This document shows positions 1 through 10,490 of a stretch of DNA of 64,000 bases, in pieces. The stretch is from positions 199,440-263,439 of the forward strand of contig JAAOMT010000708.1 of assembly GCA_016748015.1 (NCBI GenBank), written 5' to 3'. The translations under genes were made by a program, and so were the position numbers. The DNA is from Geosiphon pyriformis (lineage: Eukaryota > Glomeromycota > Glomeromycetes > Archaeosporales > Geosiphonaceae). The notes below the pieces were generated by a model that was not told the origin of the DNA, did no database searches, and saw only the letters and a list, made by a program, of their open reading frames with translations. Every line of letters begins with the position of its first letter. Within the stretch, counting starts at the first letter, position 1.

Positions 1-150
1 ATCAAGTTGATTATATTGCCAACACTAGAATTATTACAGCTGATAGAGCCACAAAGACTCTAATTGGTAAAATTAATGATTTTTTATTTAAAGTTAATGG
101 CATTATCATGTCAATCAAAGTTTTTGTCATAAAAATAATGTAGTACTAAG
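1..150 (+). pseudogene. Element A retropepsin, C-terminal part
   Basis: Aligned by eye with element B 11359-11510. The stretch covers the part of the aspartic protease after the catalytic Asp-Ser-Gly, which lies left of the window. It is followed by a remnant of the B segment that reads IGNDWL, here with stops. It is part of the broken gag-pol frame of A. Confidence 0.65.
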
Positions 151-1140
151 CATTAGTTGGTAATAACTGACTGTTTAAAACCAATGTTGTGTTTAACTAA
201 AATACTTAGAAGCTACAATTCAGTAAAAATAGTCTGCAAACTCAGATATCTGTCATCTGTAGCCATTTTAAGTCAACTGTTACTATTTTATCACTATTAA
301 TTAAATTAGAAAAGGAAAAAAAAACCTATCTAAAAAGTCTACCAAATCTTATAGGCTGATAAAAACCACAATAAATTATTACTAATCCTAACTTGGAAAG
401 AAAAAAAAAAAAAAGAGAAAATAAGAACAATTTCAAGCCACCATCTCAATATATATTTCATATGACATTATACTACCAAAACAATTAATTTATTGTCAAC
501 TCAAGCTAATCTGCATCAATTATGACAAAAAATTATCAACAATAGATACATGTTGTGATAATAAAAAGAAATGGCCAATAGTAATTAAGTACTATTGTTG
601 CTTATGCATTCTTAAATGTTTTGAATAACTTAAACAACAAGGAAAATAGGACAATAAGTCTTTGTTTTGCATGTAAAACAATTTTTTCCAATGAAAAAAT
701 GTGGAATAACATTCCTGAATGAGGAAGAACATATAATAAATTATGTTAATACATGATTCTAATCAATAATTGGATATGAAAAGGAACTTTAATCAATACT
801 GTCTAAAAATAAATACTAAAATAATTAAATGATTACTCACATAATGAACATGAGATCTGAAGAATAATAAGTGCCAAAGCTAAAGGTATTTTAACTGGAA
901 ATCAAAAACAACTTACTAATACTTCCTAAACCCAAATTTGTCCTAACATTTGACTTTAACAACAATATTATAAATGATCTTGAACAATTTCATAAGTACT
1001 ACTAAGATCTAGCACCAATTCATAAAAAGCAAAAGCAAAAACTAGAATAATTAAATACAAAACTATATAAACATTGTCTAATTTCTAATAACTTTGATTA
1101 TTGTAATAATTGTGACTTCATTTACAATCTATCACTATAC
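150..1140 (+). pseudogene. Element A post-protease and Cys-rich region, broken
   Basis: Corresponds to B 11540-12610. Remnants of the paired-Cys modules are readable around 590-720 (the equivalents of YCHPC and CLTC in B) and 1100-1140. Stops in all frames show that it no longer codes. It carries the same order of Cys modules as B and L, so the domain belongs to the ancestral element. Confidence 0.55.
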
Positions 1141-1199
1141 ATAATTTATTTGTTTTTCAAAGAAAAAAAACCAAGATTCAAAATTGGAATTAAAATTTA

Positions 1200-3040
1200 A
1201 TTCTAATTCAAACTTTGATGATAACAACAACAATAGTTCCAACTTCATTTATAATAGCAATAACAATAACAATTCAAACTCTAATTACAACTCTAAACAA
1301 TATATTACAATTTCAGATCTAGCAATAAAGCAGAAACTAAAATAGTTCAATAATAATTATAAAGATATTATACCAAAATATATACATAATATTAATACAG
1401 AGTTTAATTTTAGATATTTAAGAAAAACTATTATTAGATTGAAACTACATTCACACACCAGTATAGATCTGAAAATATTACTGAAAATTCTAGTAACAAC
1501 AATGGTTTAATTAGCATCTAGATCTAGTTTAGCAAAAAAAGAAATTAATATCAAAGAAAAAATAATTAATACAGGATATATAAAAAATATTATTGTAATG
1601 CTACAAAACAATTTAGAAAAAAAATATACCATTGAACTAAATAAAAAGATAGCACAGACAATATTTCTACCTCTAATAAAAATAGCTCAATTGGTGTTAG
1701 GAGAAACAAAAGAAGAATTAAGAATAACTGCAAAAAGAATAAATAAATTCGAATTAAATAGTAAAATAGACATATTAATTAATATAGCAGAAGAAAAACC
1801 AATTAATAAGAAGGAAATTATTTCCATCAATCAATCAGTTTTTATTCTACCATTGTTATTTATAGAAATATAGGGAATATATATTAGCATAGTTATTAAC
1901 CAATCAGAAGTAGATGTAGTAAAATGTGGAATTCCAAGATTCCTTTCAGGAATTGCAGGATTCTAGGAATTACAGGATTCTCACAAAGAATCACAGGATT
2001 CCAGAATTCCAGAATTCCTCTCAAAAAAATTGCAGGATTTCAGAAATCCCAGAATTCCTGTTGTGAAGAATTGAGGAATTGAGGAATCTCAATTATGTAT
2101 ATATAGCAGTAGGATTAGAAGCTAAAAAGACAGACCTCTCAGTTTAGATTTTATCTAAACAACTTTTCAAACCACAAATAAATAACTGTTTGTTATCTCA
2201 AACCTGCTGCCACTATCAACACTTCATGTTGATAGTAATTGATACTTAACCACACTGGAACAATAGCTTTTGATCATGGCTATTGATGGAATACTAACTT
2301 GTAAATTGCCTTGGCTTATTTCTTTTCTTTCTTTATTTTCTTTTCTTTTCTTTTCTTTTCTTTATTTCTTGCTTTGATTTTATTGTTGTTTACTAACTTT
2401 ATTGAGGATTAACACATAGGGTATTGACATCTGGATAAACGTGACTGGTAAAAGATCCAGAAATAAGAGTAGAACACTTGATTAAGGATAGCTTACCAAG
2501 AGGAATACCAGCCATCAAGCTGAGAAAGAAATTGACGAAACTGCAGTTTCGAGAAGCTATGGATAAAACTATTATCATTGAATCTCTGTCCATTATACAA
2601 AGAACTCAACCAAACCCTTTGGATACAGACCTTTTAGACACCAACCTTTAGATTACTATCAACTGCAATTAGATTTAAACACCAAGTTATGAGTTTATTA
2701 TTTAATCCAATACCAGAAATAGTCACCTGTAACACCATATAACCAGTATATGTTAGTAATAGAAAAAAAAGTAAGGAACCAGTCCCAAATTTTTGAAGCA
2801 GAACCAACTATTTGTGAATTTGGGAAAATTGGAATTATTAATCTCTATATACTGGCCAAGAACTATAAAAACATCAAAATTTCTATTTACAACACAACTA
2901 AAAACACCATAAAAATACCAAATAGAACTACCATTAGATACTTAAACACTGAAGTTGAGAACCAACTACCAAACACTATTCCAGATTTTTCACAACTGTG
3001 CAGATATGTGGATATTACATTACAAACAATTTACAAATGA
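1200..3040 (+). pseudogene. Element A dUTPase, split by a solo LTR
   Basis: Homologue of the B dUTPase (B 12845-13684). The first part runs 1200-1853; the remainder resumes at 2735 after solo LTR C, with the 4-bp target CCAT on both sides. Open pieces are 1598-1873 (reading into the LTR) and 2750-3040. The motif III residue is Asn (codon 1568-1570) where dUTPases have the catalytic Asp. Several stops precede the first open piece. Confidence 0.75.
1854..2734 (+). repeat. Solo LTR C (B family) inside element A
   Basis: 881-bp LTR beginning TGTTATTTATAG and ending CCTGTAACA, flanked by the 4-bp duplication CCAT (1850-1853 and 2735-2738). Removing it restores the alignment of A with the B dUTPase. 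It carries a GGAATTC/GGATTCC array, a TATATATAG box, the CATGTTGATAG stem region and a (CTTTT)n tract near 2330-2360. With no internal sequence it is most simply the product of LTR-LTR recombination. Confidence 0.9.
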
Positions 3041-3169
3041 GAAAAATGTTATTTGCTTTAACCAAAACAATTAAAACAAATAAACTTGGAAAACTTAGAC
3101 TCACTTTAATATATGTAACTCAAGATGCTACTTAACAATTTTACTAATATTTTTGTCAGTGAAAACGAA

Positions 3170-3965
3170 TTTGATAGAACTGACATTATTCAGCATTAAA
3201 TCAAAACTGAAAATATTATGCCAATTAAACAACAAGCATATTAAGTACCACCAGCAAATTATAAAATCATCTGACAAAAAATCAACAAAATATTGGACAA
3301 TAGATTAATTTAATTATCCATGAGTCCATGATTATTACCAATGATATTAGTTTCAAAAAAAAAAGAAAAATCTGTTTTTGTATAGATTACAGAAAGCTTA
3401 ACAGTATTACTTATGAGAACAACTATCCAACTCTACAGATTCAAAAATTATTCAATGTATTTGGAGAAAAGAAATGGTTTTTAATATTGAATCTAAACAG
3501 TAATTATTGGCAAGTAGCCATAAAACCAGAGAATAAAAAAACCATGTTTATTATAAGAAAAAAGAATTTTAAATTTGATGTTATGTTGTTTGGCTTAATT
3601 AACATTCCAGCTACCTTCTAATAGCTAATGGAAATTATTTATATTAGATTACTATGAAAATCAGTAGTAGTCTATTTGGATAATACCAATGTGTTTTCCA
3701 AAACATTTGATGATTATTTATATTATTTTTAGTAAGTATTTGAGAAATTAAAGAGAATTGGATTAAAATTAAATGCAAGCAAATGCTTTTTTGACAAAAC
3801 AGAACTGAAATTCTTGAGACATATAAAAAAAGATGGCATAAAAATGGATCCAAATAAAATTGAAATAGTTAAAAACTTTTTAGTAACAACAAATCTCACA
3901 GAATTAAACGCATTCTTGAAATTTGCCAAATACTATTACTGTTTTATCCAGAGCTTTTCTAAACT
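3170..3965 (+). pseudogene. Element A reverse transcriptase, broken
   Basis: RT domain of the gypsy type. The open piece 3328-3621 covers the finger and palm segment with the FCIDYRKLN motif and the motif A region, where LDLD has become LNLN. Motif C at 3673-3684 reads Tyr-Leu-Asp-Asn, not YxDD. The frame changes between dUTPase and RT, so at least one indel exists. Compared with B the change is mainly C/G loss. Confidence 0.8.
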
Positions 3966-3989
3966 GGCTTAACTATTTTATCAGTTCTA

Positions 3990-4460
3990 AGCAAAGATAT
4001 GAAATATAAATGGACTGAAACACAACAAAAAGCTTTTAACATTTTGAAAAAAAAGCTTATTCAAGCACCAGTATTGATTTATTCAGATTACAGCAGACTA
4101 TTTATCATTACTACTAATGTATCTGGTCAAGTATTGGAAGCAGTATTGTCACAAAAAAGAGCAAATGGACATGAATATCCAGTAACATACATTAGCAGAA
4201 GTTTAAGTCCAGCCAAAAAAAATTATAGAATTCTAACATTGGAACACTTAGCTATTTATTAGGCTATTATTAAATAGAAAAAATACTTGAGTCAAAAGTT
4301 TAATGTGTACACTAATCACAAAAGATTGACATCAATTCAGAAACAAAAATTTGTAAATAATTACTATGCAATATAGAAAATAAAATTATTACTATTTAAT
4401 TATACTATATATTATAAAAATAAAAATAAAAATAAAAATACCAACAGTTTGTCATAAATA
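3990..4460 (+). pseudogene. Element A RNase H, broken
   Basis: The open piece 3999-4262 matches B 14630-14890. It keeps the leading segment ending in VLSQK, but the catalytic TDAS of B reads TNVS here (Asp to Asn). The second half, including the NHKRL equivalent of TDHKRL, lies after a stop at 4260. It is a fragment of the pol polyprotein and non-functional. Confidence 0.75.
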
Positions 4461-4679
4461 AAACAAATCTAAGAATATTTTAAACCCAAAAATATAAAAA
4501 GATAAATACACAAAAATATTAACAACTCTAACAATATATTAATACTCAATAGTTTAAAGAAAAATTATTTTAAAAAGAACAAAATAATATAAAACAACAA
4601 GCAAAATATTTTATTACTTATCAAAATATATTATACTAAAAAAACAGAAAATACCCAGATCAACCACTCAGAATAATTA

Positions 4680-5710
4680 CAAAACCAGAAAAAGAAACAA
4701 TATTATTCAATATACATTCAGATTCAACAGCAGAATATTTTCATAAAGAAGCAATTATGAAAAAAACTAGAAAAAAATATTATTGGCCATCTATATATTC
4801 AAATATTATCTAATATATTCAAAATTATAATGCTTGTCAGAAAAGAGAAGGAACAAGATCTAATGAACTGCTAAGACCAAACAAGATAGGACAACTATTT
4901 GACTGAATTGGAATCAACTTAGTTAGACTATTAACAATAACCAACAAAGGCAATCATTATATAACAGTAGCTATGAACTGTCTTATAAAATGGCCAGAAA
5001 TAAAAGCAATTCAAAGAACAGATGCAGAATTTATAGCTAAATTTGTTTACCAAAATTTAATTTGTCAACACAGATGTTTAAAAAAATTATTATTAGATCA
5101 AAAAACTTACTTTATAAACAGAATACTAATAGAATTAAGTTAAAGATTTGGAATTAAGAGACTATTATTATTATTATATCATCTATAAACTAATGGCTTA
5201 GTCAAAAGATTTAACAGAACATTATATAAAACAATAGCCAAGATCAGCCAAAAAAACCAGTATGAATGGAATTTGTTTATACTATCAGTACTATTTGTTT
5301 ATCAAACAATAAAGCAAAATATTACACAAGCAACATCATTTGAATTTGTTTATGGTAAAACAGCAATGTTATTAGTAGAAATAAATATCAACACATATTC
5401 AACAAAACCAATAACAGAAGCCAATTTTCAAAGAACTTTGTTAAGAAAAACATATAAATTAATAGAAACTTTGGAAAACAAAAGACAAAGAGCAGCTAAT
5501 AACATTCAAAAATTACAAAAAAAATGACATAATAACCAATTACCAAATAAACCAATTGAATTCAGAATTGAAAACAAAGTACTCTTATATTATACCAAAG
5601 TAAAAAAACAATAAAATAGAAAATTTGATTTCAAATAGAATAAATCATTTTACATTAAAGAAATTCTATAAATAAAGCTTATAAACTAAGATAAAACAAC
5701 AAAATCTTAG
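4680..5710 (+). pseudogene. Element A integrase with GPY/F remnant, broken
   Basis: Matches B 15340-16400: zinc-binding HHCC region, core and the stretch before the GPY/F module. The first core Asp is Asn (GINL) and many stops interrupt the frame. The second core Asp is kept in the LLLDQ segment around 5090. The open piece 5273-5527 covers the C-terminal part of the core and the following basic region. Confidence 0.75.
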
Positions 5711-6584
5711 CTAAAGCAGCATATAAAAATTGACTGAAACCATATTACAATATAGCATTATTATTTATCAATAATATTTCACAATTGAGAGTACAATGAA
5801 TACTAGTTTAATTAGATAAAATTTCACAAGATTTAGAACCAATTATAATTATCAATACAAACACATCAAATTAATCTACAAAAATAGTATATAAAAACAC
5901 AGTAGACATAACAATAGCAACAATAAAAGATGGAAATCTCAAACCACATTTATACAATGGCTCAATAATTATTCCAAGCCATAAATCAACAACAATTAGA
6001 CATAGAAATTGTTATCAACTACCAAACAATTTGTTATTAAAACACAAAAAGAGAAAAAAAAGCAGAAATAACTTCATGTTAATAACCACAAAACCAAACA
6101 AAGTATTGGTCAGATAAAATCATAAAAAAAGTAAAAAACACTTTTAGAAAAATACCAAGAATAATTTTAACAGAGAAACTAACCAAAAAAAATTAAAAGC
6201 TATAAACAAAACAACTTCCAGTAGCATATTGTTATTACCAACTAAAACAAAAGCTGAATATTCAGAAATTATACATCAATAAAATTAAAAGAATATTTAA
6301 TCAAGAAATAGTACAATAGATTGAAAAGTTTATTAGGAAAAAAACAAATTTAAGAATATACATCAAAACAATTTACTGACTACATGTTATATTTTAAAAC
6401 TATTCAGAAATACTACTACACTAAAAAATAGAAACAATAATCATTAACCAGTAGAGAAAATGAACAATGTTCAATGTAAAAAAATAAAGAACAGAATTAA
6501 ACAAACAATATTAGAAAAAGAACTAATAAATTTAATTCAAAGTAAAAATTTTAACAGAGTTTAATATTAAAAAAAAGAAGATAA
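5710..6584 (+). pseudogene. Element A post-integrase tail domain, broken
   Basis: The stretch between integrase and 3' LTR still shows the tail domain found in B and L, with readable LNIQKLY and IEKFI segments around 6250-6340. It is interrupted by stops. No signal peptide or membrane segment is seen, so it does not look like an env gene. Confidence 0.6.
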
Positions 6585-7617
6585 TATTACTTATAGAAAA
6601 ATACAAAAAGAAAAAGCTAAAAAAAAATAGATAAAAAAATAGACTAATAAAAAAATAGTACTTAATACATGAGCACAATATCAGAAAACTATAATACATT
6701 GCTTAGTAATATATATATTGTTAGTAAATTATGACATACTGTTTAACAATATAAGCAATATTAATAAATTAGAGCACACTGCTTAGCAATATAAGCAATG
6801 GCAATAAATTAGGACATACTGTTCAGCAATGTAAACAATATTAATAAATTAGAACATATTGTTCAAGAAAAATATAAGATTTTGTAAAACAAGAAATATG
6901 TATATATAGCAAGAATATTAGAAACAAAAAAGACAGAATTCATTCCAGAATTCGATTCAAAATTAATATTTACAACCCATTAATTATTTCATACTCTTTT
7001 TTTTAAAAGATAGTTTTCTATACCTTAAAGTAAAATCAAATCACATATCAATAAAATATTAATTACTACTTGAATTCATGTTATCATTACTTGATTAAAA
7101 AAATATCAAACACTTTCACTCTATTAATATTCTATGTTGATAGAATCCAACATTTAACTATACTGGATCAATAACTCTTGATTATGACTATTAATGAAAT
7201 ACTAATTTCTTAAATTTTTTTTTAACTTCTTTTATTATTATCTCTTTTATTTTCTTTTGTTTGTTGTGTTAATTTACTAACTAATTAAAAAGATTAAACA
7301 TTGAGTATTTTGACATCAAGGTAGCTTAGTAAAAAACCTAGATATAAGAGTATAAAACTAGAAAATTAAGGATAGCTTACCAAAAGAGCATAACTGTTGG
7401 AATAAACCAGTCATTATATTGAAGGAAGAAATTAATAGAATAATTATTTCAGAAAGCTATTAAAACAACTATTGAATCTCTGTTTATTATATAAAAGACT
7501 CTACCCAAAATTTTTAGATCATGAAAATCTTCAGATATTACCAATACCATCTAGTTATTGAGCATCAAGTTACAGATTTGTTATTTGTATTAACACCATA
7601 AATAATCACTTATAACA
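6585..7617 (+). repeat. 3' LTR of element A
   Basis: About 1033 bp from TATTACTTATAG (a decayed TGTTAC start) to CTTATAACA. Downstream two thirds match the B LTR (TATATATAGC box, ACTCTTGATTATGACTATT hairpin segment, CACTTATAACA end). The upstream third is different: it has a 40-bp tandem repeat in place of the GGAATTC array of B. Confidence 0.8.
6730..6870 (+). repeat. 40-bp tandem repeat in U3 of LTR A
   Basis: Three full units and a partial fourth, starting at 6730, 6770, 6810 and 6850, each with ACATACTGTT-type, AGCAATATAAGCAAT-type and AATAAAT segments. A related AGCAATNTGCT-type array, on the other strand, is in LTRs I, G (both) and near 33040-33110. Its position upstream of the TATA box suggests an enhancer role, which is inference. 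Confidence 0.75.
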
Positions 7618-7931
7618 GCAGTTATGTTTTTTTAGTAAGCTATTCTTAGTTTTCTTTATTTTTGTTTTACAGGTCTTTTACCAAACTATCTTTGACATCA
7701 ATTACTTAGCACTTAATTTTTTAATCAATTAGTAAATAAAAATAAAAATAAAATAAAAAAAATAAAAATAAAATAAAAATAAAAATAAGAAATTAGTATC
7801 TTATTAATAGCTATAATCAAGAGCTATTGGTCTAATGTAATTAAATATTAGATTTTATTTATATAAAGTATTAATAGTATAGAAGTAATTAATATTTTTT
7901 AGTCAAATGATAACAAATATAAATTAAATAA
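7618..7931 (-). repeat. Left fragment of 3' LTR of element D
   Basis: Reverse-strand LTR sequence (GTAAGCTATTCTTAG, (AAAAT)n tract at 7739-7790, AGCTATTGGTC). It continues at 18131 on the other side of element B, so B inserted into this LTR. Its end is cut at the boundary with LTR A, which suggests that A inserted here too and that the missing terminal part lies left of the window. Confidence 0.7.
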
Positions 7932-7999
7932 TGTTACTCATAGAAATATAAGAAATATATTAGCATAATTATTAGCCAATCAGAAGTAAGCATAGTAAA

Positions 8000-8165
8000 T
8001 GTAAAATTCCAGGATTCCTTTCAGGAATTGCAGGATTCCAAGAATTTTAGAATTCCCAATGAGGAATTGTAGGATTCCAAAATTCCAGAATTCCTCTCAA
8101 AGGAATCGCAGGATTCCAGGAATTTCAGGATTCCTGTTATGAAGAATCAAGGAATTGAGAAATCT
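8000..8165 (+). promoter_or_regulatory. GGAATTC/GGATTCC array upstream of the TATA box
   Basis: A run of alternating GAATT and ATTCC units spaced about 8-9 bases, mostly in the form GGAATTnCAGGATTCC. It ends just before the TATA box and is present in LTRs B, C, F, H and M. The inverted GAA/TTC spacing resembles heat-shock-element architecture, but that reading is inference. Confidence 0.55.
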
Positions 8166-8173
8166 CAATTATG

Positions 8174-8181
8174 TATATATA
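8174..8181 (+). promoter_or_regulatory. TATA box of 5' LTR B
   Basis: TATATATA followed by GCAGTAG. The same TATATATAGC(A) block sits at the matching place in almost every LTR in the window (3' LTR B at 17489-17496), which marks the likely U3/R boundary about 30 bases downstream. Confidence 0.65.
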
Positions 8182-8251
8182 GCAGTAGTGTTAAAAACAG
8201 AAAAGACAGAATTAATACCACAGAATCCTTAATTTAGAAACACAATCATCA

Positions 8252-8257
8252 AATAAA
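8252..8257 (+). terminator. Candidate polyadenylation signal in LTR B
   Basis: AATAAA about 75 bases after the TATA box, in an AAATAAATAATTATT context kept among the LTR copies. In the 3' LTR it would sit where R is expected to end. Confidence 0.45.
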
Positions 8258-8288
8258 TAATTATTTTATATCTCAAATCCACTCTCCA

Positions 8289-8311
8289 CTATCAACCCTT
8301 CATGTTGATAG
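8289..8311 (+). other. Conserved 8-bp inverted repeat in LTR B
   Basis: CTATCAAC and GTTGATAG form a perfect 8-bp stem with a 7-base loop; the 3' LTR has the same pair at 17604-17611 and 17619-17626 although the loop base has changed. Further downstream AATAGC/GCTATT and CTGGTAA/TTACCAG pairs also recur in the copies. Placed in R/U5, they could be RNA structures for packaging or strand transfer; that is inference. Confidence 0.5.
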
Positions 8312-8817
8312 TAATTGATACTTAACCACGCTGAAACAATAGCTCTTGATCATGGCTATTGATGGAATACTAATCTGCAAATTGTCTTGGCTTATTTCTT
8401 TGCTTTCTTTATTTTTCTTTTATTTTTTTTTCTTTATTTTATTTTAATTTGTTGTTATATACTAATTGATAAAAGATTAAGCGCTGAGTTATTGACGTCA
8501 AGGATAGCCTGGTAAAAGACCCAGAAATACTGGTAAGATTTTATATATTATCGGATAGCTTACCAGAAGGGCATGACTACTAGACTAAATCTGGCCACCA
8601 CACTGAGAAAGAAATTGGGAAAACTCTTGGAAAATATATCTACTATCGATACTATTAAATCTCTGTCCATTATACAAAGAACTCAACCAAAACCTTCAGA
8701 TTCATCAAAACCTTCAGATACAGCACCTTTAAAACAGTCTCAACGGAAGTAGCTTTTGAGCACCAAGTTATGGGTTTGTTATTTAATTTAACAGCAGAAA
8801 TATTCACCTGTAACATT

Positions 8818-8834
8818 TGGTGCTCCCTGTGAGG
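8818..8834 (+). other. Primer binding site of element B
   Basis: TGGTGCTCCCTGTGAGG two bases after the LTR end. It is the complement of a tRNA 3' end finishing in GGGAGCACCA. The same site is present in F, G, H, K, L and M, with transitions only. I could not assign the tRNA species. Confidence 0.75.
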
Positions 8835-8877
8835 TATAATCTTACAGAGAACCAGCACCAACAACACCAAACCAAAA

Positions 8878-9444
8878 GTGGCAGAATCAGAAATTATAGG
8901 AGCAAACCATTTAGGATTTGCAAAATTCTTATTTCAACACTATTGTCAATACTTGGGATTAAACCACAATCATATATCCGCCGAATCAGCCTTCAATTTC
9001 TACGTCAACGAAAAGATTTCCTCTTTATTAGGAACACCAGTGAATACTGAATCAGCAAGAGAAACTTTCTATAAAGAATTAATTCAAAACATTAACCTAC
9101 CAACAAATCATAATTTTGCATCCATCATTACTGAGATCAACAAAGAAATTGAACACTACACTCAACAAAGATATCCAATTACATACATTAGTAAAGGCAA
9201 GGGAAAATTACAAACACCAGCAGTAACACCCAGAAAATTACAGCCACCTGCTTGGAAGAAAAACAGAGTTGAATCCCCAAGCAACCCATCCTACCACTAT
9301 ACACCTGGAAGCGCTATCAACATATCATTAACTGACACATTCTCATCAACTGCGACATCAGCATTTGGACGATTCTTATTCCAAAATAGACAAAGGAAAA
9401 CAGAATTGTTAGAACTATATGGCGAATACTTTGAGGGATTTTAA
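8878..9444 (+). CDS. gag: Gag N-terminal domain of element B
   Basis: 188 codons, open, with no ATG: the conserved start region is GTG GCA GAA TC, preceded in frame by TGA at 8832. Homologous segments occur in F, H, K, L and M. Conserved pieces are the HLGFAKFLFQ-type motif, the FNFYVNEKISSLLG-type motif and a later SPxxxSYHYTP stretch. It probably forms the matrix-like N-terminal part of Gag ahead of the capsid domain. It ends at 9444 because B carries one extra T near 9440-9443; F, H and K lack this base and stay in frame with the next segment. I do not recognise the fold. Confidence 0.7.
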   Translation: MAESEIIGANHLGFAKFLFQHYCQYLGLNHNHISAESAFNFYVNEKISSLLGTPVNTESARETFYKELIQNINLPTNHNFASIITEINKEIEHYTQQRYPITYISKGKGKLQTPAVTPRKLQPPAWKKNRVESPSNPSYHYTPGSAINISLTDTFSSTATSAFGRFLFQNRQRKTELLELYGEYFEGF

Positions 9445-9840
9445 TTCGCGATCATCAACCCCATCAGGACTTTGATCACCACCGCCTCCACCAGATTTTG
9501 GAATCTCTGATCTGTGAGAAGTAGTGAAATTAGAAAAGGAGGAAGAAGAATCAGAGGATCAAGAATTTACTTACCAAAACTCGATCACTGAAAGCCCGGA
9601 AGTTGAAACCCCGAATCTTCAAGCTCAGCAAAATTTAAATATAGAAAATTCAGAAATCGAAACTCCGAATCAGCAAAGACAGAACAATCTAAAACCCAAA
9701 TTAATTAATCAGCAAAACTTACCTCTGATAATTGTCATCGATCAACTACCGATTAATCCAGTAGCCGAATTTATATAACAGCCACTTCAACTACCACCCC
9801 AGCAACCACTTCAACAGCCACCACAATCACCTAACTTAGA
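9445..9840 (+). pseudogene. Gag linker of element B, acidic and Gln/Pro-rich
   Basis: The linker reads SPPPPPDFGISDL, then a stop at 9515-9517, then an acidic and Gln/Asn/Pro-rich open piece (9524-9778) and a Gln/Pro run. Stops lie at 9473 (TGA; CGA in element H), 9515 (TGA) and 9776. The stop at 9515 recurs at the same codon in F, H, J, K and, if alignable, L, as TGA, TAG or TAA. Low complexity suggests a flexible linker between the N-domain and capsid. Confidence 0.65.
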
Positions 9841-10490
9841 CCCAATGGCCTATACACTCATCACAAAACTTGACAACTTTACTGGTGAAAAGAATGATGC
9901 TTAAGTATGGCTGAATAATGTAGAAAAGACCATCACGGCCAACAGATGGAATGACGTCCGAACCATGCAAGCCATTCTCTACTTTCTCAAGAATACTACT
10001 AATTTATGGTATCAAAGCTTGGTTAATAAACCACAAGATTTCAATGCCTTCAAAGCGGAATTCCTAAGATACTTCAGTAACAACAATAGCATCAATTGCC
10101 TAGTCAATACATTTACCACCATGAAACAAGGAGAAACTGAAGCAGTCACCACTTACCTAGGACACTTCCATTGAAACTTGCACCAAATTCAAGCAATTAA
10201 TGATGACTATTTTACAGCACCACAGATACTCAACCAGTTTATCTGTGGCCTATGCAGCAGTATCTTGCAACATGTATGTCTGTTGCATCCTGGCATGCTT
10301 CAAGACGCAGTTACATGCACCAGAGATTTTGAATCTGCTAAGTCAGAGGCTAACCATGCCCAAGTCATTAATTTAGTAATGAATGGATCATCTGAATTGG
10401 ATTCTAAATTGGAGAAGTTCAGTAAATCAATCAATAAGAGATTGGAAGAATACTTAGCTAACAATTACACCATCTATCAGCCTCCATAAT
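9841..10490 (+). pseudogene. gag: Gag capsid domain (Retrotrans_gag type) of element B
   Basis: The reading after PMAYTLITKLDNFTGE matches the gypsy capsid family: WLNNVE, then LWYQSL, FxxxFLRYF, QGETEAVTTYLGHFH and FICGL. Open pieces are 9965-10174 and 10178-10489 in one frame, separated by TGA at the position where F and J have AGA (an ancestral Arg is likely). The domain assembles the virus-like particle. Two stops at its end (10487-10492) and one near 9902 break it. Confidence 0.8.

Larger units (their letters stand above)
1..7617 (+). mobile_element. Ty3/gypsy element A, 5'-truncated by the window edge
   Basis: Plus-strand gypsy element that enters the window in its protease. It aligns with element B from B position about 11360 through protease end, Cys-rich region, dUTPase, RT, RNase H, integrase and tail, then a 3' LTR. 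It is much more AT-rich than B and carries many stops of the CAA/CAG/CGA/TGG-to-stop kind plus a few frameshifts, so it is dead. Solo LTR C (1854-2734) interrupts its dUTPase. Its LTR ends directly against a fragment of minus-strand LTR D, so A appears to have inserted into D. Confidence 0.85.
7932..8815 (+). repeat. 5' LTR of element B
   Basis: 884 bp, TGTTAC...GTAACA. U3 carries a dense array of GGAATT/GGATTCC units (about 8000-8165), then a TATA box, an AATAAA signal and two inverted repeats. Against the 3' LTR I count about 66 differences over 884 aligned bases, one a transversion, and no indel. Confidence 0.93.

Noticed and set aside
3644-3929. Minus-strand ORFs of 69 and 66 aa opposite the RT of A
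   Set aside because: They are antisense shadows of the plus-strand RT, which aligns with B over the same bases.
6730-6870. CRISPR-like array of 40-bp units
   Set aside because: Units are contiguous without unique spacers and lie in an LTR of a eukaryotic retroelement; it is a simple tandem repeat.
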